The notes under the pieces: generated by a model
The model's database searches: none
The model's input: only the letters and a program-made list of their open reading frames with translations
Told to the model about the DNA's origin: nothing
Source of the DNA: Bacillus halotolerans
GTDB lineage: Bacteria; Bacillota; Bacilli; Bacillales; Bacillaceae
NCBI RefSeq assembly: GCF_001517105.1
Contig: NZ_LPVF01000012.1
Span: 124,001-188,000 of the forward strand
Direction of reading: 5' to 3'
Length of the DNA: 64,000 bases
Position numbers and translations under genes: made by a program
In this document: positions 48,615 to 56,800 of the stretch, piece by piece
Layout of the letters: the number at the start of each line of letters is the position of its first letter
Numbering within the stretch: the stretch's first letter is position 1

Positions 48615-49177
48615 AGTATCGCCTCCATCAACGCATCCAGTTTCGCGTATAATTCATCGATCGTACCGTCGTTTGTAATTTCGTAATCAACTTCGAAATC
48701 CAGCAGCGCAAGCTCGGTCGGATGCTTCAACGCGACCAAGTCGAAATCATCGCCGGCTTTTCTTGCGCGTTCAATCCGTAGTTCCTCCGGCGCCATGATG
48801 CGTATTAGCGTAAACCCTTCGGCGCGCAGTCGAGCGTATTCGTTTGGCTGTCGGCAATCTTCGACCAACACGCGGTTTTTGAGCATTGGCGCTAGGCCGC
48901 AATCACAGTCGCAGGCATATCGCGCCAGGTAAGCGTCGACTTTCGTCATGGTGGCGTTAACCCAAACGTCTTCGCCGAAAGCTTCTCGCGCCCACTGTCC
49001 GAACTTTTGATAATGCGCGCGTGGCTTCGGCTTTTCGGGCACGGACGGGAAAGCCCGATGAAAGGCGGCTTTGAGTTCGTCGCCGAATGCGAACGGATGG
49101 AAATCGTAATGCAGCGCCAAGTACCCGGCGGCTTCCGACTTGCCTGCGCGTAACGGTGCGGTTAGGGCGATCTTCAT
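48611..49177 (-). CDS. Deoxynucleoside monophosphate kinase
   Basis: The 188-residue P-loop protein (KIALTAPLRAGKSEAAGYLA; substrate-site DCRQPNEYARLRAEGFTLIRI; ARKAGDDFDLVALKHPTELALLDFEVDYEI) belongs to the dNMP kinase/AAA group found in phages such as T4 gp1. It would phosphorylate dNMPs, feeding dNTP production together with RNR, ThyX and dUTPase in the same operon. ATG overlaps the upstream stop. Confidence 0.75.
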   Translation of the reverse strand: MKIALTAPLRAGKSEAAGYLALHYDFHPFAFGDELKAAFHRAFPSVPEKPKPRAHYQKFGQWAREAFGEDVWVNATMTKVDAYLARYACDCDCGLAPMLKNRVLVEDCRQPNEYARLRAEGFTLIRIMAPEELRIERARKAGDDFDLVALKHPTELALLDFEVDYEITNDGTIDELYAKLDALMEAIL

Positions 49178-49950
49178 GGGCGCATCAACAACCTTTCGAT
49201 AATTGCCGCCAATTCGTCCGCGGTAAATAACTTTTCGCCTTTAACTCCGGTCGCACTTTCCTTTAACCGTTCCAATTCCTCGCCGAGCGTCCGATTGTCT
49301 TTGTGCAGCGTGTCGATTTCGTCTTTTAGCGCTAAGTACCTGCGAGTGTTTTCGGATCGGATTTTCATGTCCTCGTCCAAAGCCGCATGTAGTTTTTTAT
49401 TCTCGCGCTCTAAGTCCGCAACACGCGCTGCCAGATTAGATACGACGTCGATTAGGTCGGCTGGCTGTGGTTCGTCGGCTTCGGCTGATTCTACCGGGAC
49501 GAGTACGCGATAATTAGTTTTCACGACAATCCCAACGCCCCATTCACCAACGCTATCGTCAACGAAGACATCGGTCACGGTTAGGACTTTTCCGACTGGC
49601 AATCGACCTAATTGCGTTTGAGTAGTAAGAATCTTCTCGCCCACTTCCGCCTTGCGCTCGGTTAATTCGTAGCGCCCACCGTCAATGTGTACGATGTCGG
49701 TCGGTTCGAGTACGCGGTATGCTCCGTGGAGGATATACCACGATTCGTCCTCGTATTTACTTTCGAATTCGACTTCAGCATCGTCAATATCAACGTCAAT
49801 AACCTTTCCGTATTCCTTTTCTGAATAGTACGGACAGTTTCCGAAAATAGATACGATCTTCTCGATGACCTCCGCCTTCCGATCGACCTCTACGTATTCT
49901 CGCTTGATGCCGCCAAGTGTTTCGTCAGCCAGTACGTGGATTTTCGTCAT
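49174..49950 (-). CDS. Phage protein with SH3-like module and coiled coil
   Basis: The 258-residue protein has an N-terminal beta domain (residues 1-80), an SH3-like module (about 85-150: AEVGEKILTTQTQLGRLPVGKVLTV), then a long coiled coil (NLAARVADLERENKKLHAALDED, LALKDEIDTLHKDNRTLGEEL). The SH3-like pattern resembles those of the protein encoded at 61390-62433. Function unknown. Confidence 0.5.
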   Translation of the reverse strand: MTKIHVLADETLGGIKREYVEVDRKAEVIEKIVSIFGNCPYYSEKEYGKVIDVDIDDAEVEFESKYEDESWYILHGAYRVLEPTDIVHIDGGRYELTERKAEVGEKILTTQTQLGRLPVGKVLTVTDVFVDDSVGEWGVGIVVKTNYRVLVPVESAEADEPQPADLIDVVSNLAARVADLERENKKLHAALDEDMKIRSENTRRYLALKDEIDTLHKDNRTLGEELERLKESATGVKGEKLFTADELAAIIERLLMRP

Positions 49951-49965
49951 TTATTCCGCCTCCCA

Positions 49966-50556
49966 TTAATTTATTACGCGAACCTGCACCGACTGCCGTC
50001 CGAACTGCACAGCGTCGGCTTCGTCCGCAACCAATACGTCAATCTTGGCGCCTTTAATCGCGCCCCCAGTATCGAGCGCCACGGCTTCAAACGTCGTGCC
50101 GTCCGCCTGCTTTACTTCAACCGCCGAACCCAACGCAATCACTGACGGATCGACCGCTATAATGCGCTTGCCTGCGTGATAGATCGTTCCGGTTACGTCT
50201 ATGCCCGTTGCGGTAATTCCGCTGCAACCTTCGGGACATCGCGCGGTATACGCAGACGCTTGAAACGTTTGCCACGCGTTTGGATTCGCGGGTTTATTTT
50301 CGTTAGTATTTTCGTTATTTTCCTTCGGTTTTGGTCGCGCCTTTGGCTTCGCTTTGACTTCCGCCCTCAACGTCGCCACTTCGTCCTCAAGCGCCTGGAT
50401 ACGCGCGTCTTTCTTTTCCGCCTCAGCTTCCGCTTTCTGCAACGCCGCATCTTCTTCCGTGATGCGCGGCGGATCTGGCGGTGGTGGCTCCGGCGGCTTG
50501 GCGGTTGGATTCGTAAGTAATTGCGTTGACATCGCTAGATTCGTTAGTATACCGAT
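49966..50556 (-). CDS. 3D (double-psi barrel) domain protein, probable ATC start
   Basis: The last ~105 residues are a 3D domain (FQASAYTARCPEGCSGITATG, GKRIIAVDPSVIALGS, ALDTGGAIKGAKIDV), the barrel of YocH/YuiC-type wall lytic enzymes, with its conserved Asp residues. Before it are a Pro-rich stretch (PPEPPPPDPP) and a coiled coil (AEAEAEKKDARIQALEDEVATLRAE). The first ATG (50532) lacks a ribosome-binding site, whereas GAGGAGG lies 7 nt before ATC at 50556. No cleavable signal peptide is visible, unusual for a wall enzyme. Confidence 0.7.
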   Translation of the reverse strand: MGILTNLAMSTQLLTNPTAKPPEPPPPDPPRITEEDAALQKAEAEAEKKDARIQALEDEVATLRAEVKAKPKARPKPKENNENTNENKPANPNAWQTFQASAYTARCPEGCSGITATGIDVTGTIYHAGKRIIAVDPSVIALGSAVEVKQADGTTFEAVALDTGGAIKGAKIDVLVADEADAVQFGRQSVQVRVIN

Positions 50557-50558
50557 GC

Positions 50559-51383
50559 TTACACCTCCTCGAAAAACTGGTCCGTCCACGGTTCCACGTC
50601 GACCACTTCGCGCCTTAACGCTTCGGCTAATTCGGTGATTTCCGCCTGTGCGCCGCGTCCCTTTTTACGTTTAGAATAGAACGACAACAACGCGGTAAGA
50701 TTCGCAGTCATTACGAGATTCGTTGCAGATGCGTTCGGTAGGACGGCGCGGGCGTCTTCGGCGGGCACTCCGGCTCTGCGCAAAAGATCGTAGGCTTGCT
50801 GCGCTATTTCCATAGCCTCCGCGAATATTTCCGTAGCAGGACGATCAGTAATTGGCGCTCCGTACACAAAGTCGTACATATCCGCCGTTTTATCGCTCGT
50901 AACTTTATCCGGAACTACGTAATCGAACCCGCCGATCTTATCATCGCTTCCCATCCGTACATAACGCTGTGACTGAACGCTGAAGCTGAAGCCGACTCGG
51001 TGTCTCGTAAGCTGCGCTAGTAACGCCCGACTGACGCCCTCAATCGAAAAGGTGAACGTTAGGTGTTCGAGGGTCGACGTGTGTTTGGACGCGAAGATAT
51101 GTCGGAAAAGCCGATCGGCATCCGTGCCTGCGCCGCCGTCTGACGCTTTGGAGCCGAAATACTTGGCGCCTTCCTTTGCGACGATTTCGGACGGCTTATT
51201 GGCGCTGTAGCATGTTCTGATTGCGGTTAGGGCGACCGCTTGGCCGTCAGTTACGCCCTCACGAAATAATTCGCCAACGTCAGTCAATGCGTCCTCAGTT
51301 TCGTTAAGCGTGAACATTTTCGCAAATTTCTCTGAAACCAGTGTATGTGCGATTAGATGTACGTTCATTTTGGTTTCCGCCAT
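50559..51383 (-). CDS. thyX: Flavin-dependent thymidylate synthase ThyX
   Basis: The 274-residue protein has the ThyX pattern HTSTLEHLTFTFSIEGVSRALLAQLTRHRVG (residues 101-131) and RYVRMG. It converts dUMP to dTMP with methylene-tetrahydrofolate, FAD and NADPH. The signature loop reads RHR-VGFSFSVQ-SQRY, with eight residues between RHR and Ser, one more than the usual RHR-X7-S. The last ~55 residues are helical (LRREVVDVEPWTDQFFEEV). ATG at 51383 follows AGGAG. Confidence 0.9.
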   Translation of the reverse strand: MAETKMNVHLIAHTLVSEKFAKMFTLNETEDALTDVGELFREGVTDGQAVALTAIRTCYSANKPSEIVAKEGAKYFGSKASDGGAGTDADRLFRHIFASKHTSTLEHLTFTFSIEGVSRALLAQLTRHRVGFSFSVQSQRYVRMGSDDKIGGFDYVVPDKVTSDKTADMYDFVYGAPITDRPATEIFAEAMEIAQQAYDLLRRAGVPAEDARAVLPNASATNLVMTANLTALLSFYSKRKKGRGAQAEITELAEALRREVVDVEPWTDQFFEEV

Positions 51384-51587
51384 TTATTCTCCTCCTCCGT
51401 ATCCACTATGAGAACTACTTCCGAATAATCCGATTGAAACAATTAAGGTTGTTATAAGCGCCGACATTATAAGGGGAATCAAAAATACTGCCGAGCCTAT
51501 GAGGTAATCCGACTCAAACGTAATAAGCTGTGTGATCAAATATGCGAAAAAGAAAACACATGCCCCGTATATAATCCAAAACCGCAT
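51384..51587 (-). CDS. Small membrane protein, 67 aa
   Basis: Two transmembrane helices (WIIYGACVFFFAYLITQLI, IGSAVFLIPLIMSALITTLIVSIGLF) and a Gly/Ser-rich tail (SHSGYGGGE). ATG at 51587 follows GAGGACG. Directly upstream of thyX. Function unknown. Confidence 0.6.
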   Translation of the reverse strand: MRFWIIYGACVFFFAYLITQLITFESDYLIGSAVFLIPLIMSALITTLIVSIGLFGSSSHSGYGGGE

Positions 51588-51809
51588 TTATTCGTCCTCC
51601 AATCGTTTTAACGCTCCGCCGTTTTCGTAAATAGTTTCGTTAATTAATAATCTGCGAGCTTTCTCCTTCGTAGTTATTCGGAATGTACAATCGTCTCTCC
51701 CGTACATTTCGCAGTTAACAACGTAATCGCGAAATAGGTCGTTCATATACTCGATGTCGCCGCATCCGTACAGCTTACCGTTTAGAAAACACGCATATAT
51801 TTGCGTCAT
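51588..51809 (-). CDS. Hypothetical 73-aa protein with NGGALxRL tail
   Basis: A small soluble protein (YACFLNGKLYGCGDIEYMNDLFRDY, CTFRITTKEKARRLLINE) ending ENGGALKRLEDE. The tail matches the C-terminus of the dUTPase encoded immediately upstream (RNGGALERLAKEDA). ATG at 51809 follows AAGGAAG. Function unknown. Confidence 0.55.
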   Translation of the reverse strand: MTQIYACFLNGKLYGCGDIEYMNDLFRDYVVNCEMYGRDDCTFRITTKEKARRLLINETIYENGGALKRLEDE

Positions 51810-52388
51810 CTAAGCGTCTTCCTTCGCCAGTCTCTCTAGCGCGCCGCCGTTTCTATCGTTAGCTTTTTCGTAAGACTCCGCAATAACCCCGCTACTCCCG
51901 AAGCCGCCCGCACCTCGATCGCTATCGCCGAGCGCATCAACTTCCGTAAACACCGCCTGCTCGACCGGCTTGATAACGGCTTGCGCGATACGATCGCCTT
52001 TGCGGATTTTTATAACGTTATAATCCGTAGGTTTGACGCCATTAAAGTCGTCGTCCCCTGCTAGTATCCCGCGCATGATTCGTGGTTGTGATGCGTATCT
52101 AACTTGCGCAATATTATCGACAATCACGCCAACCTCGCCCGTATATCCGCAATCTACAGTACCGAGCTGCACACGCAAAGGCGTCTTCAGCGTAATACCG
52201 GACCGTGGTCGGATCTGCATTTCGTAGCCCTCCGGAATCTCGAACGCCAAGCCCGTCGGCACACATGCGGTGGCGCCCGGCTCGATAATTACGTCCTCCG
52301 CCGCGACTAGATCGAAGCCAGCGTCCGTTGCGTGTGCGTAGGTTGGCGTTTGAGCGTCCGGTGATAAGCGTTTTATATTTACGTTCAT
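51810..52388 (-). CDS. dut: dUTP diphosphatase with C-terminal extension
   Basis: The trimeric dUTPase motifs occur in order: I AGFDLVAAED, II RPRSGIT, III GTVDCGYTGEVGV, IV RIAQAVIKP (with KGD before it), V GAGGFGSSG. It hydrolyses dUTP to dUMP, the ThyX substrate, and prevents dU incorporation. A 23-residue tail after motif V ends NDRNGGALERLAKEDA, similar to the tail of the adjacent small protein. ATG at 52388 follows AGGAGG. Confidence 0.92.
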   Translation of the reverse strand: MNVNIKRLSPDAQTPTYAHATDAGFDLVAAEDVIIEPGATACVPTGLAFEIPEGYEMQIRPRSGITLKTPLRVQLGTVDCGYTGEVGVIVDNIAQVRYASQPRIMRGILAGDDDFNGVKPTDYNVIKIRKGDRIAQAVIKPVEQAVFTEVDALGDSDRGAGGFGSSGVIAESYEKANDRNGGALERLAKEDA

Positions 52389-52494
52389 TTCGTTTCCTCC
52401 TTCGTAACGTCCTCATATATAACTGCGAGGTTAGGTATCGGATTGGCACGTTTTCCTCATAAATAGATGCGTATAAAGTTCGGATAACGGACAC

Positions 52495-53478
52495 TTAGTC
52501 TCCGAAATAAAAATCCGAATCCCTAAGCGCCTCGACCGTCGCTTTCTTATAGCCGTTACCCTTCTGCGAAAAGAAGTCATGCGATTTCGTCTTCGTACTT
52601 AGTCCGTTCATCACGATCGAATTCGGCGTTTCGTCTTCAAAGTACGGATCGAACGCAAGGTTTTGCAGCGCTTTATTCGCGTTATAACGCATGAACCGTT
52701 TGACATCGTGCGTCAGACCGACCGCATCGTAAAGGTCCTCGGCATAGGCGACCTCGTTTTCGTAGAGCTCCGTCAATAAATCAATGGCAAAGTCGCGTAA
52801 TTCTAACTGAACGCTATGAGCTTGACGGTTATAGATTTCCTGCGCGACCAAGCCGGTATAAACGCCGTGGATCGCTTCATCGCGAATAATAAGCGATATA
52901 ATTTCACCGGAGTTCGTAAGCTTGCCTTGGCCCGCGAAATATAACGGATAATAAAAGCCGCTATAGAACAAAAAGCTTTCGAGGTATACCGAAGCGACCA
53001 GCGCCTTATACAGCGAAATATCATCGTCCGCCTCAATCGCGTTATACAGGCCGACGATCCGTTCCGCCTTCCGTTGCAAATACGGGTTGGTCTTAACCCA
53101 TTCGAAAACTTCGTTAATTGTTTCGGTAGGCGCGAGCGTCATAAAAATATTCGAATACGACTTCGCATGAACAGCGTTCTCCATCATCGCCATGAAATTA
53201 AGGACGGCTTTGCGTTGGTGTCCGTCGATGTGCTGCGCGATGATAGGCATGCCGGTGTTTCCCTGCTCCGTATCCAGTAGCGTTAGGCCCGCAAGATCGC
53301 GCATATATACGAGTTGCTCGGTCGGACTCAGCGCCTTCCACGTCAAGAGATCGCCGTTTAGCGAAATCTCTTCCGGAAGCCAGAATTGCTTAACGTTCTG
53401 CGCGTAGAACATTTGCGTAAAGTCGTCTTCGTGGCGCGACCAATCGGCCGCCGTGTGGATTGCGTTTGCGTTCGTCAA
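52495..53478 (-). CDS. nrdF: Class Ib ribonucleotide reductase beta subunit NrdF
   Basis: The 327-residue protein has the diiron/dimanganese ligand motifs of Nrd[47 protein letters not shown] region ([17 protein letters not shown]) and [16 protein letters not shown], and the C-terminal tail ends in FYFGD. It makes the tyrosyl radical, loaded with help from NrdI. TTG at 53478 has GGAGGACG upstream. It functions with NrdE of the same operon to make deoxynucleotides. Confidence 0.95.
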   Translation of the reverse strand: MTNANAIHTAADWSRHEDDFTQMFYAQNVKQFWLPEEISLNGDLLTWKALSPTEQLVYMRDLAGLTLLDTEQGNTGMPIIAQHIDGHQRKAVLNFMAMMENAVHAKSYSNIFMTLAPTETINEVFEWVKTNPYLQRKAERIVGLYNAIEADDDISLYKALVASVYLESFLFYSGFYYPLYFAGQGKLTNSGEIISLIIRDEAIHGVYTGLVAQEIYNRQAHSVQLELRDFAIDLLTELYENEVAYAEDLYDAVGLTHDVKRFMRYNANKALQNLAFDPYFEDETPNSIVMNGLSTKTKSHDFFSQKGNGYKKATVEALRDSDFYFGD

Positions 53479-53685
53479 TTATTCGTCCTCCTTCTGCGTA
53501 CTCTCTATAGGTAGCTCTGCCGTTTCATATCGACTAAATATCGTTGCTCTATCCGTATCCGTTGCGTAAGGATGCACCGATTTTGCCGGGAGCGTAGTTA
53601 CAAATGTCCAGCCTTTCTCGTTCATTTGCGTTATTGTATCTCGATCCACATACTCGCTAGTTATAATAACTTGAAACTTAATCAT
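53479..53685 (-). CDS. Hypothetical 68-aa protein between nrdE and nrdF
   Basis: ATG at 53685 has GGAGG upstream. The 68 residues (FQVIITSEYVDRDTITQMNEKGWTF, ATDTDRATIFSRYE) form an alpha/beta pattern without Cys, so it is not a NrdH glutaredoxin. Position in the RNR operon suggests an accessory role. Unknown. Confidence 0.5.
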   Translation of the reverse strand: MIKFQVIITSEYVDRDTITQMNEKGWTFVTTLPAKSVHPYATDTDRATIFSRYETAELPIESTQKEDE

Positions 53686-53704
53686 CTTTCCGCCTCCTCT
53701 TCGT

Positions 53705-55798
53705 TTAAACAACGCAACTCAAGCACGAATCCTGGCCGGTATCCTTTGTTCGCGCATAATACAGCGTTTTAATACCTCGATGATGCGCGTATAAGTCAAT
53801 CCGGTTCAGATCGCGCGTCGTCATCGTATCTTTCAAGAACAGCGTAAACGAAATGCCCTGATCGACGTGCTGCTGAATCGTTGCGATCATATCAACAACT
53901 TTAAACATATCCATGTCGTACGCTTCCTTATAGAAGAACCAATTCTGCGGCGACAACCCCGGCATCGGATAATACGTCTTCGAATTTCCGTACGTACGCT
54001 CCTCGATACGCTCCATAATCGGCATGACAGACGCCGTAGCCGACTGCACATACGATATTGAACCCGTCGGCGCAATCGCAAGTCTGTACGAATGGTAAAG
54101 ACCGTACATCACAACGTTATCCCGCAACGCTTCCCATTCAATCGGCGCCGGAATTGTAACGCCTTCAAATAGCTGCGCAACCTTCTCTGTTTTAGGACGG
54201 AAATCTCCTGCGACGTACTTGTCGAAGTAACTACCGCCTGCATACGTAGAACCCTCGAACCCTTCGTACGCGGTTCCAGTCTGCTGCGCTAATTCATTCG
54301 AACGTACAAGCGACCAATAATTCACCAACGCGAAGAATACATTAGCGAAATCCCTCGCTTCTTCCGATTCATAAGCGATACCGTTTTGCGCTAAATAGCC
54401 GTGTAAATTCATCGCGCCAAGTCCAATCGAACGCATCTCACGGTTAGCTCGCGCAACAGCCGGCGCATTCTTGATATTCGAAGTTTCCGAGACTCGTGTT
54501 AGAGCATCAACGGATAACTTAACGATCGTTTCGAAGTCGCCGTTTTTCATTACGTTTGCAATGTTTAGCGAGCCGAGGTTACACGAAATATCGAGGCCGA
54601 TTTCGTCCGGTTCGCCATAGTCGGTGTACTCCGAAACCTGCGATGCTTGAAGCACTTCGCTACAGAGGTTCGAAAACTTAACCTTCGAAATGTGATTGTT
54701 CGTGTGGTCTGCGTTAACGTTACCTTCGAACATGATGTACGGATAGCCCGATTCGGATCGCAGTACGGCGAGCTTTTCGAGTAGCTTCCGCGGATTAATC
54801 TTTTCCTTACGCACGGCCGGATTATCGACGAGCTGATCGTACATCTCTCCGATATCCATTTCGTCTAGGTACTGGCCGTACGCTTTGTATACGGTGTGCG
54901 GATAGAAAACGTAAGCCGGCCGATCTTCTCGCGCCAGTTCGATGAATTTATCCGGAATGACAACGCCGATTGATAACGTTTTAACGCGTACGTCTTCATC
55001 TGCCGAGATTTTCTTCGTATCCAAGAAATCGTTAATGTCAGCATGGAATACGTTAAGGTACGCTACGCCGGAACCCTGCCGCTGACCCATCTGATCCGCA
55101 TAACGGAACGCATTATCGAGCAGCTTCATAACGCCGACTACGCCCTTCGTCGCGTTCTCTACGTCTTTAATCGCTTCGCCCTTCGCTCTAAGCTTCGATA
55201 GATTAAGCGAGACGCCGCCGCCAAGCTTCGAGAGCTGCATCGAAATGTCAATAGCGCGACTAATATCGTTAAGGGAATCGTTAACTTCGAGCAGGAAACA
55301 CGAAACTAATTCGCCGCGACGCTTCCGACCCGCGTTCAAGAACGTCGGCGTGGACGGCTGATATTCCTGGCGCATCATTAAATCGACGTACTCAAGCGCC
55401 TTGGTTGCGTCTCCCTCCGCGAAAAACAACGCACAGCAAGCGACCCGGTCTTCGTAGCGTTCGAGAATCTTCTTGCCATCATTCGTCTTCAGCGCATAGT
55501 CGTTATAAAATTTGAACGCGCTCATGAACGAAGGGAATCGGAACTTGTGCGCATAGGCCGCTTTATAGACCGCCTTGATTTCCTCGAACGTATAGGCGTC
55601 CAGGAATTCGGTTTCGTAGTATTCGTTATCGCGTAGGTAGTCGAGCTTTTCGCGAAGGTCGTGGAAAAATACGGTGTTTTGATTTACGTAGTCAATAAAA
55701 TAAGCGCGGACGGCTTCAAGATCCTTTTCGAATTGGAACCGGCCGTCCTTCTGTAGCATAATTTCGTTATTAAGTTCGATGTAATTCGTCAAGCGCAT
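53705..55798 (-). CDS. nrdE: Class Ib ribonucleotide reductase alpha subunit NrdE
   Basis: The 697-residue protein contains the RNR core motifs: STPTFLNAG near 140, LGGGVSLNLSKLRA, GSGVAYLNVFH, NLCSEVLQASQ, ISCNLGSLNIANV (catalytic Cys), SNIKNAPAVARANREMRSIGLGAMNLHGYLA, APTGSISYVQSATASVMP and the C-terminal CLSCVV, whose Cys pair shuttles electrons. It reduces NDPs to dNDPs with NrdF. ATG at 55798 follows AAAGGG and overlaps the nrdI end by 29 nt. Confidence 0.95.
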   Translation of the reverse strand: MRLTNYIELNNEIMLQKDGRFQFEKDLEAVRAYFIDYVNQNTVFFHDLREKLDYLRDNEYYETEFLDAYTFEEIKAVYKAAYAHKFRFPSFMSAFKFYNDYALKTNDGKKILERYEDRVACCALFFAEGDATKALEYVDLMMRQEYQPSTPTFLNAGRKRRGELVSCFLLEVNDSLNDISRAIDISMQLSKLGGGVSLNLSKLRAKGEAIKDVENATKGVVGVMKLLDNAFRYADQMGQRQGSGVAYLNVFHADINDFLDTKKISADEDVRVKTLSIGVVIPDKFIELAREDRPAYVFYPHTVYKAYGQYLDEMDIGEMYDQLVDNPAVRKEKINPRKLLEKLAVLRSESGYPYIMFEGNVNADHTNNHISKVKFSNLCSEVLQASQVSEYTDYGEPDEIGLDISCNLGSLNIANVMKNGDFETIVKLSVDALTRVSETSNIKNAPAVARANREMRSIGLGAMNLHGYLAQNGIAYESEEARDFANVFFALVNYWSLVRSNELAQQTGTAYEGFEGSTYAGGSYFDKYVAGDFRPKTEKVAQLFEGVTIPAPIEWEALRDNVVMYGLYHSYRLAIAPTGSISYVQSATASVMPIMERIEERTYGNSKTYYPMPGLSPQNWFFYKEAYDMDMFKVVDMIATIQQHVDQGISFTLFLKDTMTTRDLNRIDLYAHHRGIKTLYYARTKDTGQDSCLSCVV

Positions 55799-56138
55799 TC
55801 ACCCTTTCGATAAATTGTCGTACATCTGCGTCCGTTCCCGCTAATTCAAAGCGCCCGATCACCGGCACGCTGTATTGCGCCGCGATTATGTCCGCCGCCT
55901 TTGCGTAGTTTCCGCCCCAGTTACGGTTGCCCGACGCAGCCACACCCGTCAAGTACGCGCTATTAACCGCAAGGAAATCATCCACCGGCCGCGCCACCTG
56001 ACCGAAGCCGTACGTTCCAGTCACGCAAACGAACGGCTCGGTTAGCGTTAGGTCTGGCGCTAGTTCAACGGCGCGTAAACCGGTCTTTGCGACGAATCGG
56101 CGTACGTTGCCAGTCCGCGAATAGTAAGCGATTAGCAT
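55770..56138 (-). CDS. nrdI: Flavodoxin-like NrdI protein
   Basis: The 122-residue protein has NrdI motifs: LIAYYSRTGNVRRFV, CVTGTYGFGQVARPVDDFL and GVAASGNRNWGGNYAKAADIIAAQYSVPVI. NrdI supplies oxidant for assembling the Mn2 tyrosyl cofactor of NrdF. The order nrdI-nrdE-x-nrdF is typical of class Ib operons, with nrdH absent in the visible part. Confidence 0.93.
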   Translation of the reverse strand: MLIAYYSRTGNVRRFVAKTGLRAVELAPDLTLTEPFVCVTGTYGFGQVARPVDDFLAVNSAYLTGVAASGNRNWGGNYAKAADIIAAQYSVPVIGRFELAGTDADVRQFIERVNALDELHRT

Positions 56139-56326
56139 TCGGAATCATCTTCGTCTTCTAACGAATCAAGTTCGTCTTCGATGTCAGCGATTTGATCTTC
56201 GATATCGTCAATATCGTTTTGAACGTCCTGTATCTCATCGCGTAAGTCTTCTAGCTTGTCTTCCTGCGCATCGAGTTCGAATTGCAACGCTAATAGTGCG
56301 CTTTCTAGTTCTTCGCGTTTATGCAT
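56132..56326 (-). CDS. Acidic coiled-coil protein, 64 aa
   Basis: A single charged coiled coil (ELESALLALQFELDAQEDKLEDL, then heptads of Asp/Glu/Ile to DELDSLEDEDD) ending SEC. ATG at 56326 follows AGGGG. Overlaps nrdI by 7 nt. Function unknown. Confidence 0.55.
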   Translation of the reverse strand: MHKREELESALLALQFELDAQEDKLEDLRDEIQDVQNDIDDIEDQIADIEDELDSLEDEDDSEC

Positions 56327-56331
56327 CCGAT

Positions 56332-56517
56332 CTACCCCTTCCGTCTCTCGATTTCCGCCTCTAATTCGTCCAGCTGCGCTTGTGTCCGATCACGTTCGAT
56401 TCTCGCTTCGATAATCTTCCGGTCATGAAACCTAATTGCGGAATCACTATCGGTAAGTTTTTCGTTAAGCCATCGCCGCATGTCATGTAGTTCTCCGTCG
56501 GTTGCTGTATAGATCAT
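56332..56517 (-). CDS. Small coiled-coil protein, 61 aa
   Basis: A charged helical peptide (DMRRWLNEKLTDSDSAIRFHDRKIIEARIERDRTQAQLDELEAEIERRKG). ATG overlaps the stop of the upstream membrane-protein gene (ATGA). Function unknown. Confidence 0.5.
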   Translation of the reverse strand: MIYTATDGELHDMRRWLNEKLTDSDSAIRFHDRKIIEARIERDRTQAQLDELEAEIERRKG

Positions 56518-56795
56518 TCGGCCGGTCCCTCCGTTTCGCGTTTAACGTCCGCCTCTAGGCGTTTATGATTGCGATAAGGCTCGACGATCAGCCAGTTAAT
56601 GAATTCGATGACCACCGCACAGATAACGATTAAGAAAGCGCCGACGATACCAACCTTGATTATCGCGCCGATAACCGGAAAGCCAAGAAGCGCGTACATA
56701 TTAAACACGGAACTGACGATTAATACTCCGGTCACTGCGCCGAGTAGCGCTGCGCTTAGATACGTAACAGCCATCGTAAATCTCTCTTTAAACAT
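56514..56795 (-). CDS. Small membrane protein, 93 aa
   Basis: ATG at 56795 follows GAAGGAG. Two transmembrane helices (TYLSAALLGAVTGVLIVSSVF, GAIIKVGIVGAFLIVICAVVIEF) and a charged tail ending EGPAE. Function unknown. Confidence 0.55.
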   Translation of the reverse strand: MFKERFTMAVTYLSAALLGAVTGVLIVSSVFNMYALLGFPVIGAIIKVGIVGAFLIVICAVVIEFINWLIVEPYRNHKRLEADVKRETEGPAE

Positions 56796-56800
56796 TCGTA

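Noticed and set aside
52389..52494. Possible small gene between nrdF and dut starting GTG right after the nrdF stop
   Set aside because: It runs through the dUTPase gene in another frame without its own ribosome-binding site and gives an Arg-rich, shadow-like product.
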